This document shows positions 1 to 12,159 of a DNA stretch of 59,286 nt, one piece after another. Every line of letters begins with the position of its first letter. The stretch's first letter is position 1. Made by a program: the position numbers and the translations under genes. This DNA is from Gnetum montanum (taxonomy: Eukaryota; Streptophyta; Gnetopsida; Gnetales; Gnetaceae), in contig MNCI01016200.1 in the NCBI GenBank assembly GCA_015680685.1, positions 1-59,286 on the forward strand, in the 5' to 3' direction. Below the pieces are notes generated by a model. That model did not search any database and had not been told where the DNA came from. It was given only the letters and a program-made list of their open reading frames with translations.

Positions 1-3000
1 CTCAACTGTCTGATTGAAATGGAGCATTCTTCTGGGCCGCTCACATTTGGCCAAACGTTTATATTGAGCAAGGACCAAGGACCAGGATTGAAGGCATATT
101 TTTGCCGTGATTATTCTGTCGATGGAACTCCTGTATTTGCAGGTGAAAACTTTTCGCTTCTCGAAGGAGGAAAGTCCATGAAAAAAGTGGTTATAGAGAA
201 TGTTCAGACCCCAATTGAAGCAATCAGGGATTGGGTGGAAACATTGGTTCCTGTTCGCCTACGAAATACACATAAAAATTTCCGCTTGTTTTGTTTTCTT
301 ATGAGTGATGGCATTGTAGAACCGATGAAGAATTTGGGTGAAGAGTTCAGAGCCAATATTGCCGGTGGGAGATCTTTTGAGGGAAAAGAACTGTTGTTGC
401 AGCTTCTTTCAGACATGTGCGTGTCCAATCAAACTCAAACTCAAACTCAGAGCTTAAGTTATGAGGCAGCCAGCAATTTTCTTCTCTCTGGAAATGGAAA
501 TGTTGATATGATGTTGGAGAGACTGGAGGCCGCAGCATTAACTCTGCCGCGTTACTCTGTTGAGGAATCGATTCAATGGAAGAAGAAATTTTCAGAGTTC
601 GTTTTGGACGAGAACACCGTGTTAAGAGGTAAGATGTTTATGAATGATTGGAATTCTTTATGCAGACTACTATGTGACACTGTGAAAGATGCATTGCATG
701 ATAGTGTTCGTTCCATGATGAGTAAAAACATGTCCAAAGGCCTTAAAAGACGATTCCAGAAGGCAGAGGAAGATGAAAAGAAGCAGTTGAAACAGCTTTT
801 GGCGAAAGAGGACGATGCTTTTCTTCACCAAATTAAGAATGACCTCCATGAACGTGGCTTTGGAGGGAAAAAGACAAAGATGTATATAGAAACCTGCACA
901 ATGAGAAAGCGCTATTATGGCTGGGGATCTCCAGAACTTCAGATACGAGTGTCAACCGAGGAGACGGAAAAGCAGAGCGTTCAATGGATGATTACAGAGT
1001 TGGCACCTCCTAAGAAGGACCTGGATGAGGTCTGCCTGAATCCGATGCACAGCATCAAACCTTTATGCTCACAGACTTTTGAGCTGTTCAAAATGGATCC
1101 TGAGATTGAAGCCTTGAAATTGACTGCGTTCCTTAAGACCGGTGAGCTGCTGGTTTTTGTCATGGACAAAGAGCAGAACCGATTGAACGTTTATGTATCG
1201 CCAAAGCTTGGGTCCGTTCTAAACGCTAGCAATCCTAAACAGTCTTTTCGAAGAGGCGTTGATTTAATAGCTTTCGAAGAGTCGACTAGGTTTCTTGCAC
1301 TATACGATGCTCAGATATTAAAAGTTGCGGTATACAGATTTGATGAATCATTCCGTCATGCAGATTGGACAGGCGTTGAANGATAGCATGTCTTTTCTCA
1401 AGAGCATCTCGCTGGATATAGAGGTACAGGATATGACAGATTTACAGATCAAGCTTGTTAACTATGGTGGTCAGAGACATCTAGTTGCGTTCAGCAAATC
1501 TCTGCCTGATGTTTTAATATCCTATGTTCTGAAGATTACGTCTGCAACCGAAATATTGCAATTTGAAGAGGTCTTCAAGCACAAATCATATAATGAAACG
1601 CTGGAGAATCGTCCAGGCAGTGAGGAGTCTCTGAGATCAAGCGCTACGCTGGACTATTTGTATCATATTTTTGATAAGTTTGCAATCCAGCCGGCCCTTG
1701 TCGGAAATGAAAATTCAGTACAGGCGAAGTATAGGAGCCAGAAGTTCTACGCGTTGCTAAAAGAGCCTTCTGAGGCTATTGATGAAGCGCTACTGATGGA
1801 CAAATGTCTCAGCTATCTGAACTCACTCCTCAAGCGCATCGAAAAGGAAAAGGGTAAAGATTTCTGCAATTACAAAATTCAGTTACACACTCAGATGGTT
1901 GACAGTTGGGAGTCTGGAAACAAAATAGAAGGGATTTTACTAAATTCTCAAAAGAAGGCTCTGGTCGAGTGGTTGAGGCAACTTGTTTGTTTGGTTCCTG
2001 TTCAGATATGTCGAGCTGATAACAATGCCATTCAACCTCTGGTAGATGGTCTCCAAATTCCTTCTAACTTGACTTATGCAGACAGTATATAACTCGCAAA
2101 CTTGCTGAGTTTCGGCTTGTATGACACAATTTTAAGTCAATGGGATGGCAACATAAAGGTTGTATCATCCATGGGTAAACAGAGCAGTGGAAAATCATAT
2201 CTATTAAATCACCTGTCCGGATCCCTTCTCGATGTAGCTGGCGGAAGATGCACGGACGGGGTCTGGATGACAGTTCGTGTTGTTTCCGATTGCCTCTACG
2301 TACTCATGGATTTTGAAGGCTTGGGTAGTTTTGAGCGAACAGAACAGGAAGACATGCTTCTTTCTGTGCTAAATGCTGCCTTGAGCAACCTAACAATCTT
2401 CAACAAGAAGGTCAGTGTTTGCGATCATATGCGTTGTAAGCAATATTGTATTATTTGTTTAATTTGTGAAGAAATTTTATATAAACTGCTTTTATTGTTT
2501 ATGACTCTCATTTGTGGGCGTAGTATAGAGGATAGTTGTTTCCGCAAGTACCTTCCTGGGCTTGCTGCTGGTAATTGTTTCTTTAAAGAAGCTACTGCTA
2601 ATCTTCGAAAACATTGTTGAACAGGATTTCCATCTAGATAAGGAGACAGAAGCAGTATTTCATCGTTTTCAAGATGGAGTGAGTTTGGTGAAGCATGATG
2701 AAAAGCTCTTTAAAGGTCTCTTTTATGTGGCCATTAAAGACGTTGATGCCTCAGACGTAGAAGACCTGAAAGAGGAATTTCACAAGAAGCTTCTTCGGAT
2801 TTGTCAGAGATCCAAAGAAAACTTTTTAACAAAGATGTATGGGGGTGAGGTTGAGATTGCTGCCATGCCTCCGTTCACTCGGCAGGAGTACCATAAGGAG
2901 AGCCTGATGGAAATTGCTTCTACCATAGAGGAACTGGATTATAATTACAAAGGAGGGCGGTCATTTCTCAGAGATCTGAAGATTGTAATTGCACAGATTG

Positions 3001-5393
3001 CGGCGAAGGACTGGACCCCCGTGGATCTTAAACGTGTTGCGATGAAAATTGATATTCTCAGAAAGAGCATGGTTACAGCCATCAGAAAAGGTTGCCTCTT
3101 TTCCGGTGGGAGCCTGGTGAATTTTGACGCCGAGGAAGAGATCCCTGATGGCCCATTTGGCATTGCTGATCTGGAATTTGGTTTGGCAGATACCGGTTTG
3201 GAGCTTATGCCTACAGAAGAGTCCGCGAGCATTGAAGGCATTTTGGATTTTCTCAGAATGAAGTTCGAGCATGTTTTGGAAAGAAGAGGTATGAAGGTTG
3301 AGGAATGGCATTCAAAGTTCCAGGAGTTTTTGGAGGCACTAGCGGAAAGAAGGAAAGACCGTGTCCGGATGTGGATTCATAGCAATACATCGGAATTTTT
3401 GGACAACAACGAGGTGCAAAAGCTCCAGTTAGAAGCAGGCCTTGCTTTGGCGGAGCTGAAACAGGGGATGACAATATGTGGTAGCAAGTGCCCCAAATGT
3501 TTCTGGAGATGCCTTTTGAACAAGGGGCATCCCTCGGATCATTCTTGTATGGGAGGCCATGTCTGTAACGAGCCGTGCAGCTACTGCTCCGTGGAGGCTG
3601 CTGATGACGTCAAGGTCTGGGAATGCCAGAGTCCAGCAGGTCATGAAGGCAATCACGATTGCACGAAAAAAAACCATACCTGTGGAAATAGATGCCGTTT
3701 TTACAGCAGGGCATCTAACTGCAGCAAAAGTTGCAGCTTGAAGATCGGTCACGAAGGGGATCATAAATGCAATTCGCCGCAGCATGTGTGCAACAAGAAC
3801 TGCTCTCTGCCCGGTTGCCGAAATTCTTGCGTGATTCCAATTGAGTTGGGCGATCATGAAAAACATGTGTGCCACGAACGGTATTGTCCGAAGAAATGCG
3901 TTATGAAGGGATGCCGCCGAAGCTGTGGGTACGAAGACCATTTTCATCAGTTGACAAGCAAAGAGCACCTGTGCGGCAGCGAGCATCCGTGTCCAGAGAA
4001 ATGCCAGGAAGAGGGCATCTGTGAAATCTTCACCGAGCTTGTTCGGCAGACGCGGTCATTCAGCGGCCGCAGAGGTTCTTTTGAGTACGAGCACGTTTCT
4101 GAGCAGAACGGACTGCGCAAGGTTTGCTGCATTCCTATTCCTCCATTTGAATTGGTCCATGAAGGCCCCCATATCCATACCAGAACTGCCAATGCTGTTC
4201 ACTACTGCGACACCAAATGCCAAGCCTGCGGCTACTTTTGTCAGCTGCCTATTCACCATCCTGGGTTGCACAATACTGTTCATGGTAACATGAGAAATGT
4301 TACCTTCTGCTCAGACAAGGAGGAGTTTGATATTCTGGACAGAAAATACGCATGGGGGGAATCCGGCATGGCTGAGATGTGCAACATGCATTGCAAAGCT
4401 CAAGGACGAGGGCATGTTCATCTTATCAAATGTCCCGGCAACAACTTCTGCACCAGTCTCATGTACGATGGTGCCCGGCATGAGACCAAGCAATACGGGC
4501 CTGACTTTGATGTGCCAAAAGATGAGGTTACCCACGAAACCTACTGGAAACAGATGCGTTTCGAGGATCCTTGCATTGAAGAGGATCGAATCGAATTTGG
4601 TCTCTGTAATCATCTCTGCAACTCAGATGAACATACTGCAGCCGATGGCAGCCTCACCAAGTCTTACTGCACAGAGGCGCTGTGGCACGAGCCTCTTACT
4701 GTAGCATCTGTTGTGGCCATGGGAGGCCATATCACCCAAGACGGCCATGCCTTTGCTTGTAACCATTCCAGAAACATTCCCCATCATGTAATTTTCGTGA
4801 TCGACAAGTCTGGCTCGATGTGCTCCACCGATATTCAGCCTACCATGGCCAAATTCGCGCAGAGGCATTCCTGCCGTCTGGGCTGCGTGTATGAGGCGAT
4901 ACTCAGATTCATCATCACCAGAAGGAAGACAACCACCGATGATATTTTGTCTGTGGTGCTTTTTGATAACAAATCCACGCTTGGTCTGGAACTGAAGGAA
5001 ATGAAGAAGGATGTAGTGGATGCACTTCTAAACTATGAAGCCCATGGAAATACCAGCTATTCTGCAGGTCTCAAGATGGCCGAGGACGTGCTTATCCGGG
5101 GCTGCGAACATGCCAATTACAGCAAGATGAAACCCATCATCATATTCCTGAGCGACGGTGGCAACAATGATGGGCTGAATCCTTTACGTTTTGTCAACAA
5201 GTTGATGAAAGCAGACCCCAGAATCAGCGTGCACACCATTATGTTTGGAACGGATCCTGCCATCGCTGTTCTGCGGCAAATGGCAACATATGGGAATGGG
5301 ACGTTTCAGCTTACTCTGGATGAGGTGCAGCTTGCACAGAGTTTTGAAAGTCTGGCTACCAGTTTGAAGCCAACTGTCGCGGCCTTGGTTTGA
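1..5393 (+). CDS. Large GTPase / Cys-rich / VWA-domain protein (5'-partial, frame-broken)
   Basis: Reading is open from base 1 in the frame of the first ATG (19), so the gene probably begins upstream. Exon 1 (to 2410) carries an unrecognised N-terminal region, then a GTPase domain of the GB1/RHD3 (GBP, atlastin, VLIG) type: P-loop GKQSSGKS at 2174-2197 and a G3-like DFEGLG at about 2309-2326. Exon 2 (2625-5393) holds a helical region, a Cys/His-rich block resembling NF-X1-type repeats (about 3477-4030, with more CxxC/HxxxC clusters to 4700), and a C-terminal VWA domain. The VWA MIDAS parts are visible: DKSGS near 4803, GNTSYS near 5050, SDGG near 5150. The stop is TGA 5391-5393. The frame changes close to the N at 1381 (ORF 19-1386, then 1325-2092), and an in-frame TAA at 2090-2092 interrupts an otherwise continuous frame just before the P-loop. 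Either the assembly is wrong or this is a recent pseudogene. The family function in plants is not known to me; nucleotide-driven assembly plus VWA protein binding is inference. Confidence 0.75.
2411..2624 (+). other. Intron of the GTPase/VWA gene
   Basis: The donor AAG|GTCAGT follows position 2410 and the acceptor AACAG|GAT ends at 2624. Both sides are at codon boundaries (phase 0), and splicing joins ...IFNKK to DFHLDKETEAV..., restoring one continuous frame. The intervening 214 bases are AT-rich and non-coding. Confidence 0.8.
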
Positions 5394-6142
5394 TGTACGT
5401 TTTCAACTTGGGTTTGTAGATTAGCATATACCCAACGTTTGCTTTCTTTTGGTGTGTCAGAACGATGGAATTGTATGTCGGTAGCTGTTATCCGTCTTCA
5501 TACGCATGGACAGCGTAGTTTACAGTTTCCCTTTCGCGATCGATGTGTTTTTTGGGTTTCAGTGTAACTTTGCATCTAGTAGTTATTTTAACAGCAGTTT
5601 CTCCTGTTGTACGTGGGTCTCAGGCTTGACTGCCTAAGCTGTTTTCTCTGTTTTTGTCTGACGTGCTTGGCCGCTAATGTTTTGCTGGTGTTTATCTATG
5701 TAAATTACAAGGATTTGCATGTTTCGGATCATTTCTGCAATTGGTTGAAAAATCACCTCTGGTATTATCTTATTGAAAAAGATCTTCCTAGTTTATTCCA
5801 ATGTAATAGAGTTTGACTTCTTTCTTTCAGGTTTCTTCGCTAGTTCAAATTGGGAAATTTTCTGTTTTGCCTTGGGCTATAGAGAACCGGAAAATTATCT
5901 GTTTTGCGTCTTGCCATGAAGTCTCTATGCTCGCAATATTATTATAAAAAATTCATCCTTAGATTATTCCATTGCGGTGGAATCCCCTTTCTCTGGATTT
6001 CTTGATTAGTTTCAACGGGCGGATATTGAAAAGGCATATAGTTTCTGGTTTGCACCTGGACTGTGTTTACATGACCTTGGTAATTCAATAAACATTCTGT
6101 TGAGGCCAACTTTCACCCATGCTAGGCATGGGGCCTTGCTTA
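5394..6142 (+). other. 3' untranslated/flanking region of the GTPase/VWA gene
   Basis: There is no credible coding here. A candidate polyadenylation signal AATAAA lies at 6087-6092, about 700 bases after the stop. The single N at 6143 abruptly ends this gene-like sequence and starts repeat copy A. Confidence 0.45.
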
Positions 6143-7386
6143 NCCAGGTTTAACAATTGATATAGGAGCATGGTCTCTCAATACTTCATAGAGCCTAGGT
6201 AATCGGAATATTTAAGAAGAAAAATATTGTTGGGACAAGGATAAAATGATATAATGGTATGCCTTAGTTTAAATTGCATTTGGTAAGACAAGAACAAGGG
6301 TAACCAGTTAATCATTTTAAACTTTTGCATTTATGGCTTAGAATGGTAGAAGCATGATACTCAACACTTTAGAATGGCTTTTACATCAATTTACATATTT
6401 TCCTTGTTTGGCAAACAAGCCCTTGCAACTTCATGCATAACAAACGAAATTTAAGCCAAACATAGTAAGAGTTATAAGGTGATACTTTTAAGCAAATTTC
6501 GTGAACCTTGGTGGTTTGTAGCTAGGAGAATATGTAAATATGTCTTTTGCTAACCCTTAAATTGGTTGATGGGCAGCAATGTTCTTTGGAGCCTAAAAGA
6601 TAAGCCCTTTTCTCAACTTCTTGAGTTCTTACTTGAAACTTTTGATTGCTCCATGTGCTATGCCCCTTGCTAATGGCATGCAAATATGCAAATATGAGGG
6701 AATTCTTGAGGTGTTGGTGTAGGAGCAATGCATATAATAGGCAGACATTCCCCAAAGATTGAGAATGCATGCTACACTATGTTGACCTCCTGTTGTGCCC
6801 TAATGCACTGAAGCATCAACACACTAATAACACTACCTTGCCCTAAGGATCCTCAAATGCAACTTGTAGAAAGGTCCTTTGCAGAAATGTTGGCAGATGG
6901 TGTTCTAGTCATATGCTAACTTTTGTGTTAGCCTCCTCTTAGGGTTTCGCCTCCTCCATCTATAAGTTTGAAAATCTCAATCCCAATTTATTGCCACCTC
7001 ATCTAAAATCACTTGTGTCCCTCCCATGACTACAACCACAATTGCCCTGGTCATTTCTTTTCTAGCCGTAGACAAGAAACATGTAGCCAATCTACTCCAC
7101 ATCAACACACACAACAATCCCCAACCACCCAAAGCTCAATTGTTATCATTAATGACCATGATGTCCCCTCGAGAGCAACACTCCCCCATCCACTACCACC
7201 ACTACACCTATTACTAATGCCCTTGTTACCTACAAACCCCCTCATAATAGTTGGCTGATTTGGATGGTGGTCATCCTTTGGGTAGTTTCTATGGTTGCAT
7301 AATGCCTTGTCTAGATTCATGCTTACCCCATCTTGAGGTTGCTTTACATGGGTCCCACTTGTTCCATTTTTTATGTATATGGGGGG

Positions 7387-7719
7387 TGTTGGAACCCAAA
7401 ATAACTGAAACATAGGCACTCCCTATGATTAATAGAAGTTTATCACTCTATGCTACCTAGTAGAATCAAACTTGTAACTTGGGGTTATCAGGCCAAGACT
7501 CATACCACTAGGCTAACACCTCATTGTTCTTTTTTGATGTATATGGTTTTATAATAATATAGCACCTTAACAATGATGTGTTAGCCTAGTGGTAAGACTC
7601 TTGATTTGAAAGCTATAAGTCATAGGTTCAATTCTGGTGGGTAATGTTAAGTTATAGAGTTCTAATTGGACTATATCTTGGGGGTGTATCTATATTACAA
7701 TTATTTTAGGGTTTCAACA
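7387..7719. repeat. Foldback element made of two head-to-head tRNA-like SINE arms
   Basis: The ends TGTTGGAACCC and GGGTTTCAACA are inverted, and the whole left arm (~140 bp) is a diverged reverse complement of the right arm. Each arm has pol III boxes. Right (+): box A TTAGCCTAGTGG at 7581-7592 and box B GGTTCAATTCT at 7625-7635. Left (-): box A 7505-7516 and box B about 7462-7471. The arms point outward from the centre. Copy B carries the same structure at 14786-15117. Confidence 0.7.
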
Positions 7720-9190
7720 CTTTATAGTGCTTTGAATACTTTTTTATTTTTTAAAAGAAAAGACCATGCTTTGTTTAAGACTTGAGATTGTAGAGTTTGA
7801 TTTTTATTCATATTTATATGAATGTGGTAGCTGATCATCAATGTATAACCACTAAAAAAGTCTTTGTGTTAAAAAGAAGAAAGATGATGAAGAAGAAGCC
7901 GTGAAACAAGATATCCCTTTATTAGAGAAATGAGGATGGGTTGTGGGTAAATACAAAAAAGTTATGTGTGTTGTTGTGGAAAGCCTAAACTCTTATAGAA
8001 GTCACAAGCCTAACCTCTTTTCAAACTTTTAACTTAGTCTTAAAATTTTTGAGTGGTTGTACCTAGGCTTCAAACCACATCCACATCTTTCCACTTGAGA
8101 AACAAGCAACTTAACATCAATCGAGAGCCACAATGCTCATCCCACCAAGCTGGTCCCGGTAGGGTTGATAGATGAGTGAAAGCTTAACATCTTTGAGTGG
8201 TTATGCCAAGTTGGAACCCATGTCTTTCACTTGAGAAATGAATACCGTACTATTAAGCACCTTACTATCACTCAAAATGCCAGTCCCAACTTAACTACAC
8301 TCTAAATAATGATTTCTACAATGATTTCCTATATTTTTTGTTTATACTAGGAGCTTTCTAGCTTCTCTTAATGCCCATGGAGAGGCTTATAACTTTTAAC
8401 TGATGTGAGGAATAATTGAGTCTCCATCCATTGAATCTTTGAAGAAAACATTACTGGCATAGGTGAATAGTATTGTTAGTGTGACTTGTTATTGTACTTT
8501 CCCTGGAACTTTCCATAGATGATGCTCTATCAAAGTTCAACATCGATTGCTTTCTACTTTGCTTTATTTTTGTTACTTAAGTTAGTTTTGTGGGCTTTTA
8601 TATTTTAGTTGCAATAGCGTATTAGTATTAGTATAAGCTAGAGTAAGATATTCAAAATACACAACAGAATGCCCTTGTTTGGACAATGCCCCAGTTATCC
8701 TAATTATGAGCCATTACCAATGATTCTTTATTGCAGACAACATACTAATGGCCTCAATCAGAACCATGTTGTCAATGACATAAATGACCTAATTCACAAA
8801 AGTATCTTGTTGGGTACCCAACTCAAATCATGGTGAGTTCATGCCAAACACCAAACTTGTTTGTGGGGGATGAATTGGTTGTGAGCTCTTTTAGTTTTTC
8901 AAGTTGTATACCCCATTTTTCAAAGGCAAACATCCACATATGTTATGTAGCAGATGCATGACACATGAGGGTATGCATGGCATACATACATACCCAGACA
9001 AAGTGCTTCAACTTAAAAAAAAATCTAAGAATACGTGATAATAAATATGAAATTTGTAAAATTAAGGAATTGAACACTTGACATTGCACTTATTATTACA
9101 ATTGCGTAACATTGTTCTATGTAGGTTGGTTTACACATAAATTATTTTTTGTATTATTTAAACACACTAGTAGGAAGGGGTGGGACCCAA

Positions 9191-9386
9191 GGACACACAT
9201 AAGCATGGTCAAGATGATCATGGAATGTACATGGATGGGTTACTTGAAATGACCCATGAACCATTGTGGATCAGTTTATGGTACCTAGGGACACACATAA
9301 GCATGGTAGATGGTCATGGAATGTACATGGATGGACTACATGAAATGCCCATGAACCATTGTGGATTGGTTTATGGTTTTTCTTTT
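9191..9386. repeat. 98-bp tandem duplication specific to copy A
   Basis: GGACACACATAAGCATGGT recurs at 9191 and 9289 with the rest of the unit (CATGGAATGTACATGGATGG...) following each time. Copy B has a single unit (around 17402), so the duplication arose after the two copies separated. Confidence 0.8.
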
Positions 9387-10850
9387 TCAAATTTGAACGA
9401 AATGGAAAAACCCATGTTTTACACTAACCTTTGCATTTCATTTTTCAAAAGTCACCATCATAAATGTTGCCCCACATTTACACTGTCAACATACTCATTT
9501 TATGACATCTCATACCTACAAATGCAGGAAATCCCCACTAAGGGCTCCTCCTATTCATGATCTTGTTAGGCATCTTAGATTTATATGGTTTCCAATCCTC
9601 TTTGAATGTTTATGATTATATTTGGAAAAGATGACTTTGGTATTTCAAAGTTTTGGTGAGGATTAAGAAATTGATGAATTAAATGAACAATTAAGGGAGT
9701 ATGGTAGGTGCATTGAGCATTTGCAACACCAACTGCTCCAAGAACGTAGCAAGCATGTAGAGGCATAGAGGAAAAAATCTATATTGTAAGACCAAATAGT
9801 GTTACACAGGAGCATGCTCCCACAACAATTTATGCATTTTGCACATTCCAGATATGAGAGTGTGCTCCATTTTGCTTAGGAGCTCCTCCTAAATATCAAC
9901 AACTCCAAGAAATTAATAGCATCTCATGTTCACTATAAGTTCTATAACTGTATTAATGAAAAATTAGTGAAACTCTATACCCTAAAAATTGAAAAAGATT
10001 CTACCAAATCAACAAACATGTTGTACATGGACACATAAAAGATATTTTTAATGTTTAAGATTATATTAATACTAAGAATAACATAAGAAAAATGAGTTCA
10101 TCTAGAGATTAAGAATTATGAATATTTTTAATTGTAAGTTATTCAACTACAAATTTCTAATTTGAATAGAAGATAAAGCTTTTGATAATAGAGTTACTAA
10201 ATTTATATTTTAGTGCTAATACTAATCTTATCTCATAAGTTTGATTACAAGTGTTAATATGATGTTTGTTTAATTTAATTAGAATGAAAATTTACAAGTC
10301 AATTTTTATATGAAAGTTTTAAGACTTATATTTTTAAAAATAAAATATCAACATTAGACATGCAATTTAAAACTTTCACTTAGCTTAAGATAAAAATCAA
10401 AATAAAATTTCAAACTTTCACATTAAAAAAAAAAGATGAAAAGTTTTAATTATTGAAATTTAGTGTTGTGAATTTTCTCTTTGTAATTAATAGAGTTGGT
10501 ATATTTAACATTGTGATTTCATAGAATTAGAGAATTGAAATTGTTTAGTTGAGAATTAGAGTTGTCAAGGTAAAGAATTGATGTTGTCATGTTGGTAATA
10601 AGCATTAATAAAAAATAATATTTAAAGTAAAATTTTATATATATTTAATAAACTTTTTTATATTCATGTTCCACATGCGTCTAGCCTTACTCCTAACAAA
10701 TGCCCCTCATTCCCAAACTCATTTGGGTACACATTTCGATGTTTCCATGCTCAGGTGTTTTCAACCATTGTGAAACATAGGACTAAATTAACATTTGGAT
10801 GGATATAGGAATGCATGGAGAAGTATTTGAATGTTTCTTAAGCGTTAGCN

Positions 10851-11593
10851 CTTATGTTTGATTATGGAGCATTTGATTTATGCAATCTTATCATGTTATC
10901 ATCATGATCATGTGAGTGTAGGATATGCGATGCTGGAGAGTGGTTAGCCATGATTACTAGGTGACCTTGGCAAATTCCATCCTATCCTCTCATAAGCCCA
11001 AGCCCTCAGGTATGATGATCCATGGCTATCCTATGAGCAACAGGGTGAAGTGTGTTCATTTCTACTTGAGAACCCTTAGCCACCCAGGAGACCTGCTATG
11101 ATGCCACCAATTAAAAGCACATGCACGAGGGTTGAACTGCACCATGGACAAAGTTTCCAAAAGGACCATGCTCTTTGGCAGTGCAGCTAATCGGCCAGAC
11201 TCATGTTGGAATTCCTACCTCAAGAATGAAGTACACCATGAGCAAAGTTTCCTTAAAAAGAAAAAAAAAACAAAAATGAGGACCATGTCCATTGGCAGTG
11301 TAATAAGTTTTTGAGTGTGATGGGGTCCGGCAGCAATCCTCACCCTAACCTCTGTTTCCCCCTTTTAAATTTAAGTTTTTCAAAAAAGTGAAAAAAAAAG
11401 AAGAAAGAGAAATAGGTGAAAAAAGAAAAAAAAGAGAAAAACCAAGGAAAAATCTGAAAGTTGTGGCCTACTATGATCTAACGTGAGCTTTTCCTCCTCA
11501 TTAAGTTTTGTATAAGTCACTTGCTCAAAATAGTCTGCACACTTTTACTGTTACCTTGGAAGAATATTGAAAATGAGAGCTTAATTATATACC

Positions 11594-11625
<32 letters not shown>

Positions 11626-11784
11626 ATTACACATATATATCTATAGATCTTAGTCAAAATACCAATAAATTAGATTTTAATGGTTGTTTGGATGGCCTAT
11701 GTCGGTGTATCTTCTGATTACTGGGTTATTTTGACCATGTTTAGAACATTATAGTTTATTTTTGAGTTTACATTTCTTGTTTCA
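10851..11784. other. Spacer between repeat copy A and the N gap
   Basis: There is no recognisable gene. It contains an imperfect repeat in which CACCATG...CAAAGTTTCC...GGACCATG...GGCAGTG occurs at about 11140-11185 and again at 11234-11300, purine-rich low complexity at about 11380-11450, and an AT microsatellite at about 11595-11650. The sequence after the N at 10850 does not match what follows copy B. Confidence 0.5.
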
Positions 11785-12159
11785 NNNNNNNNNNNNNNNN
11801 NNNNNNNNNNNNNNNNNNNNNNNNNNNNNNNNNNNNNNNNNNNNNNNNNNNNNNNNNNNNNNNNNNNNNNNNNNNNNNNNNNNNNNNNNNNNNNNNNNNN
11901 NNNNNNNNNNNNNNNNNNNNNNNNNNNNNNNNNNNNNNNNNNNNNNNNNNNNNNNNNNNNNNNNNNNNNNNNNNNNNNNNNNNNNNNNNNNNNNNNNNNN
12001 NNNNNNNNNNNNNNNNNNNNNNNNNNNNNNNNNNNNNNNNNNNNNNNNNNNNNNNNNNNNNNNNNNNNNNNNNNNNNNNNNNNNNNNNNNNNNNNNNNNN
12101 NNNNNNNNNNNNNNNNNNNNNNNNNNNNNNNNNNNNNNNNNNNNNNNNNNNNNNNNNNN
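11785..12159. other. Assembly gap (375 N)
   Basis: An uninterrupted run of N. Nothing can be said about its content, and ORFs drawn across it are artefacts. Confidence 1.

Larger units (their letters stand above)
6145..10848. repeat. 4.7 kb dispersed repeat unit, copy A
   Basis: From CAGGTTTAAC to CTTAAGCGTTAG this segment matches 13483-18953 in direct orientation, at roughly 95% by eye, with scattered small indels. It is bracketed almost exactly by the single Ns at 6143 and 10850. It contains the foldback SINE pair and a short decayed coding stretch at about 9660-9767 (reads ELNEQLREYGRCIEH, coiled-coil-like, broken by TAG), which suggests retrotransposon-derived material. The short ORFs at 7013-7258 and 9180-9560 have no recognisable family. 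I found no TG...CA ends, so I do not call it an LTR. Confidence 0.85.

Noticed and set aside
1325-1386. Programmed ribosomal frameshift in the GTPase gene
   Set aside because: There is no slippery heptamer, and the break coincides with an ambiguous base; an assembly error or indel is simpler.
7013-7258. Small ORF partly conserved at 14404-14634
   Set aside because: Both copies are part of the same duplicated repeat, so conservation is expected without selection, and the sequence is Thr/His/Pro-rich low complexity.
7581-7635. Functional tRNA gene
   Set aside because: Only box A and box B are recognisable; the acceptor stem and cloverleaf do not form, and the unit is a mirrored repeat, so it is SINE-derived.
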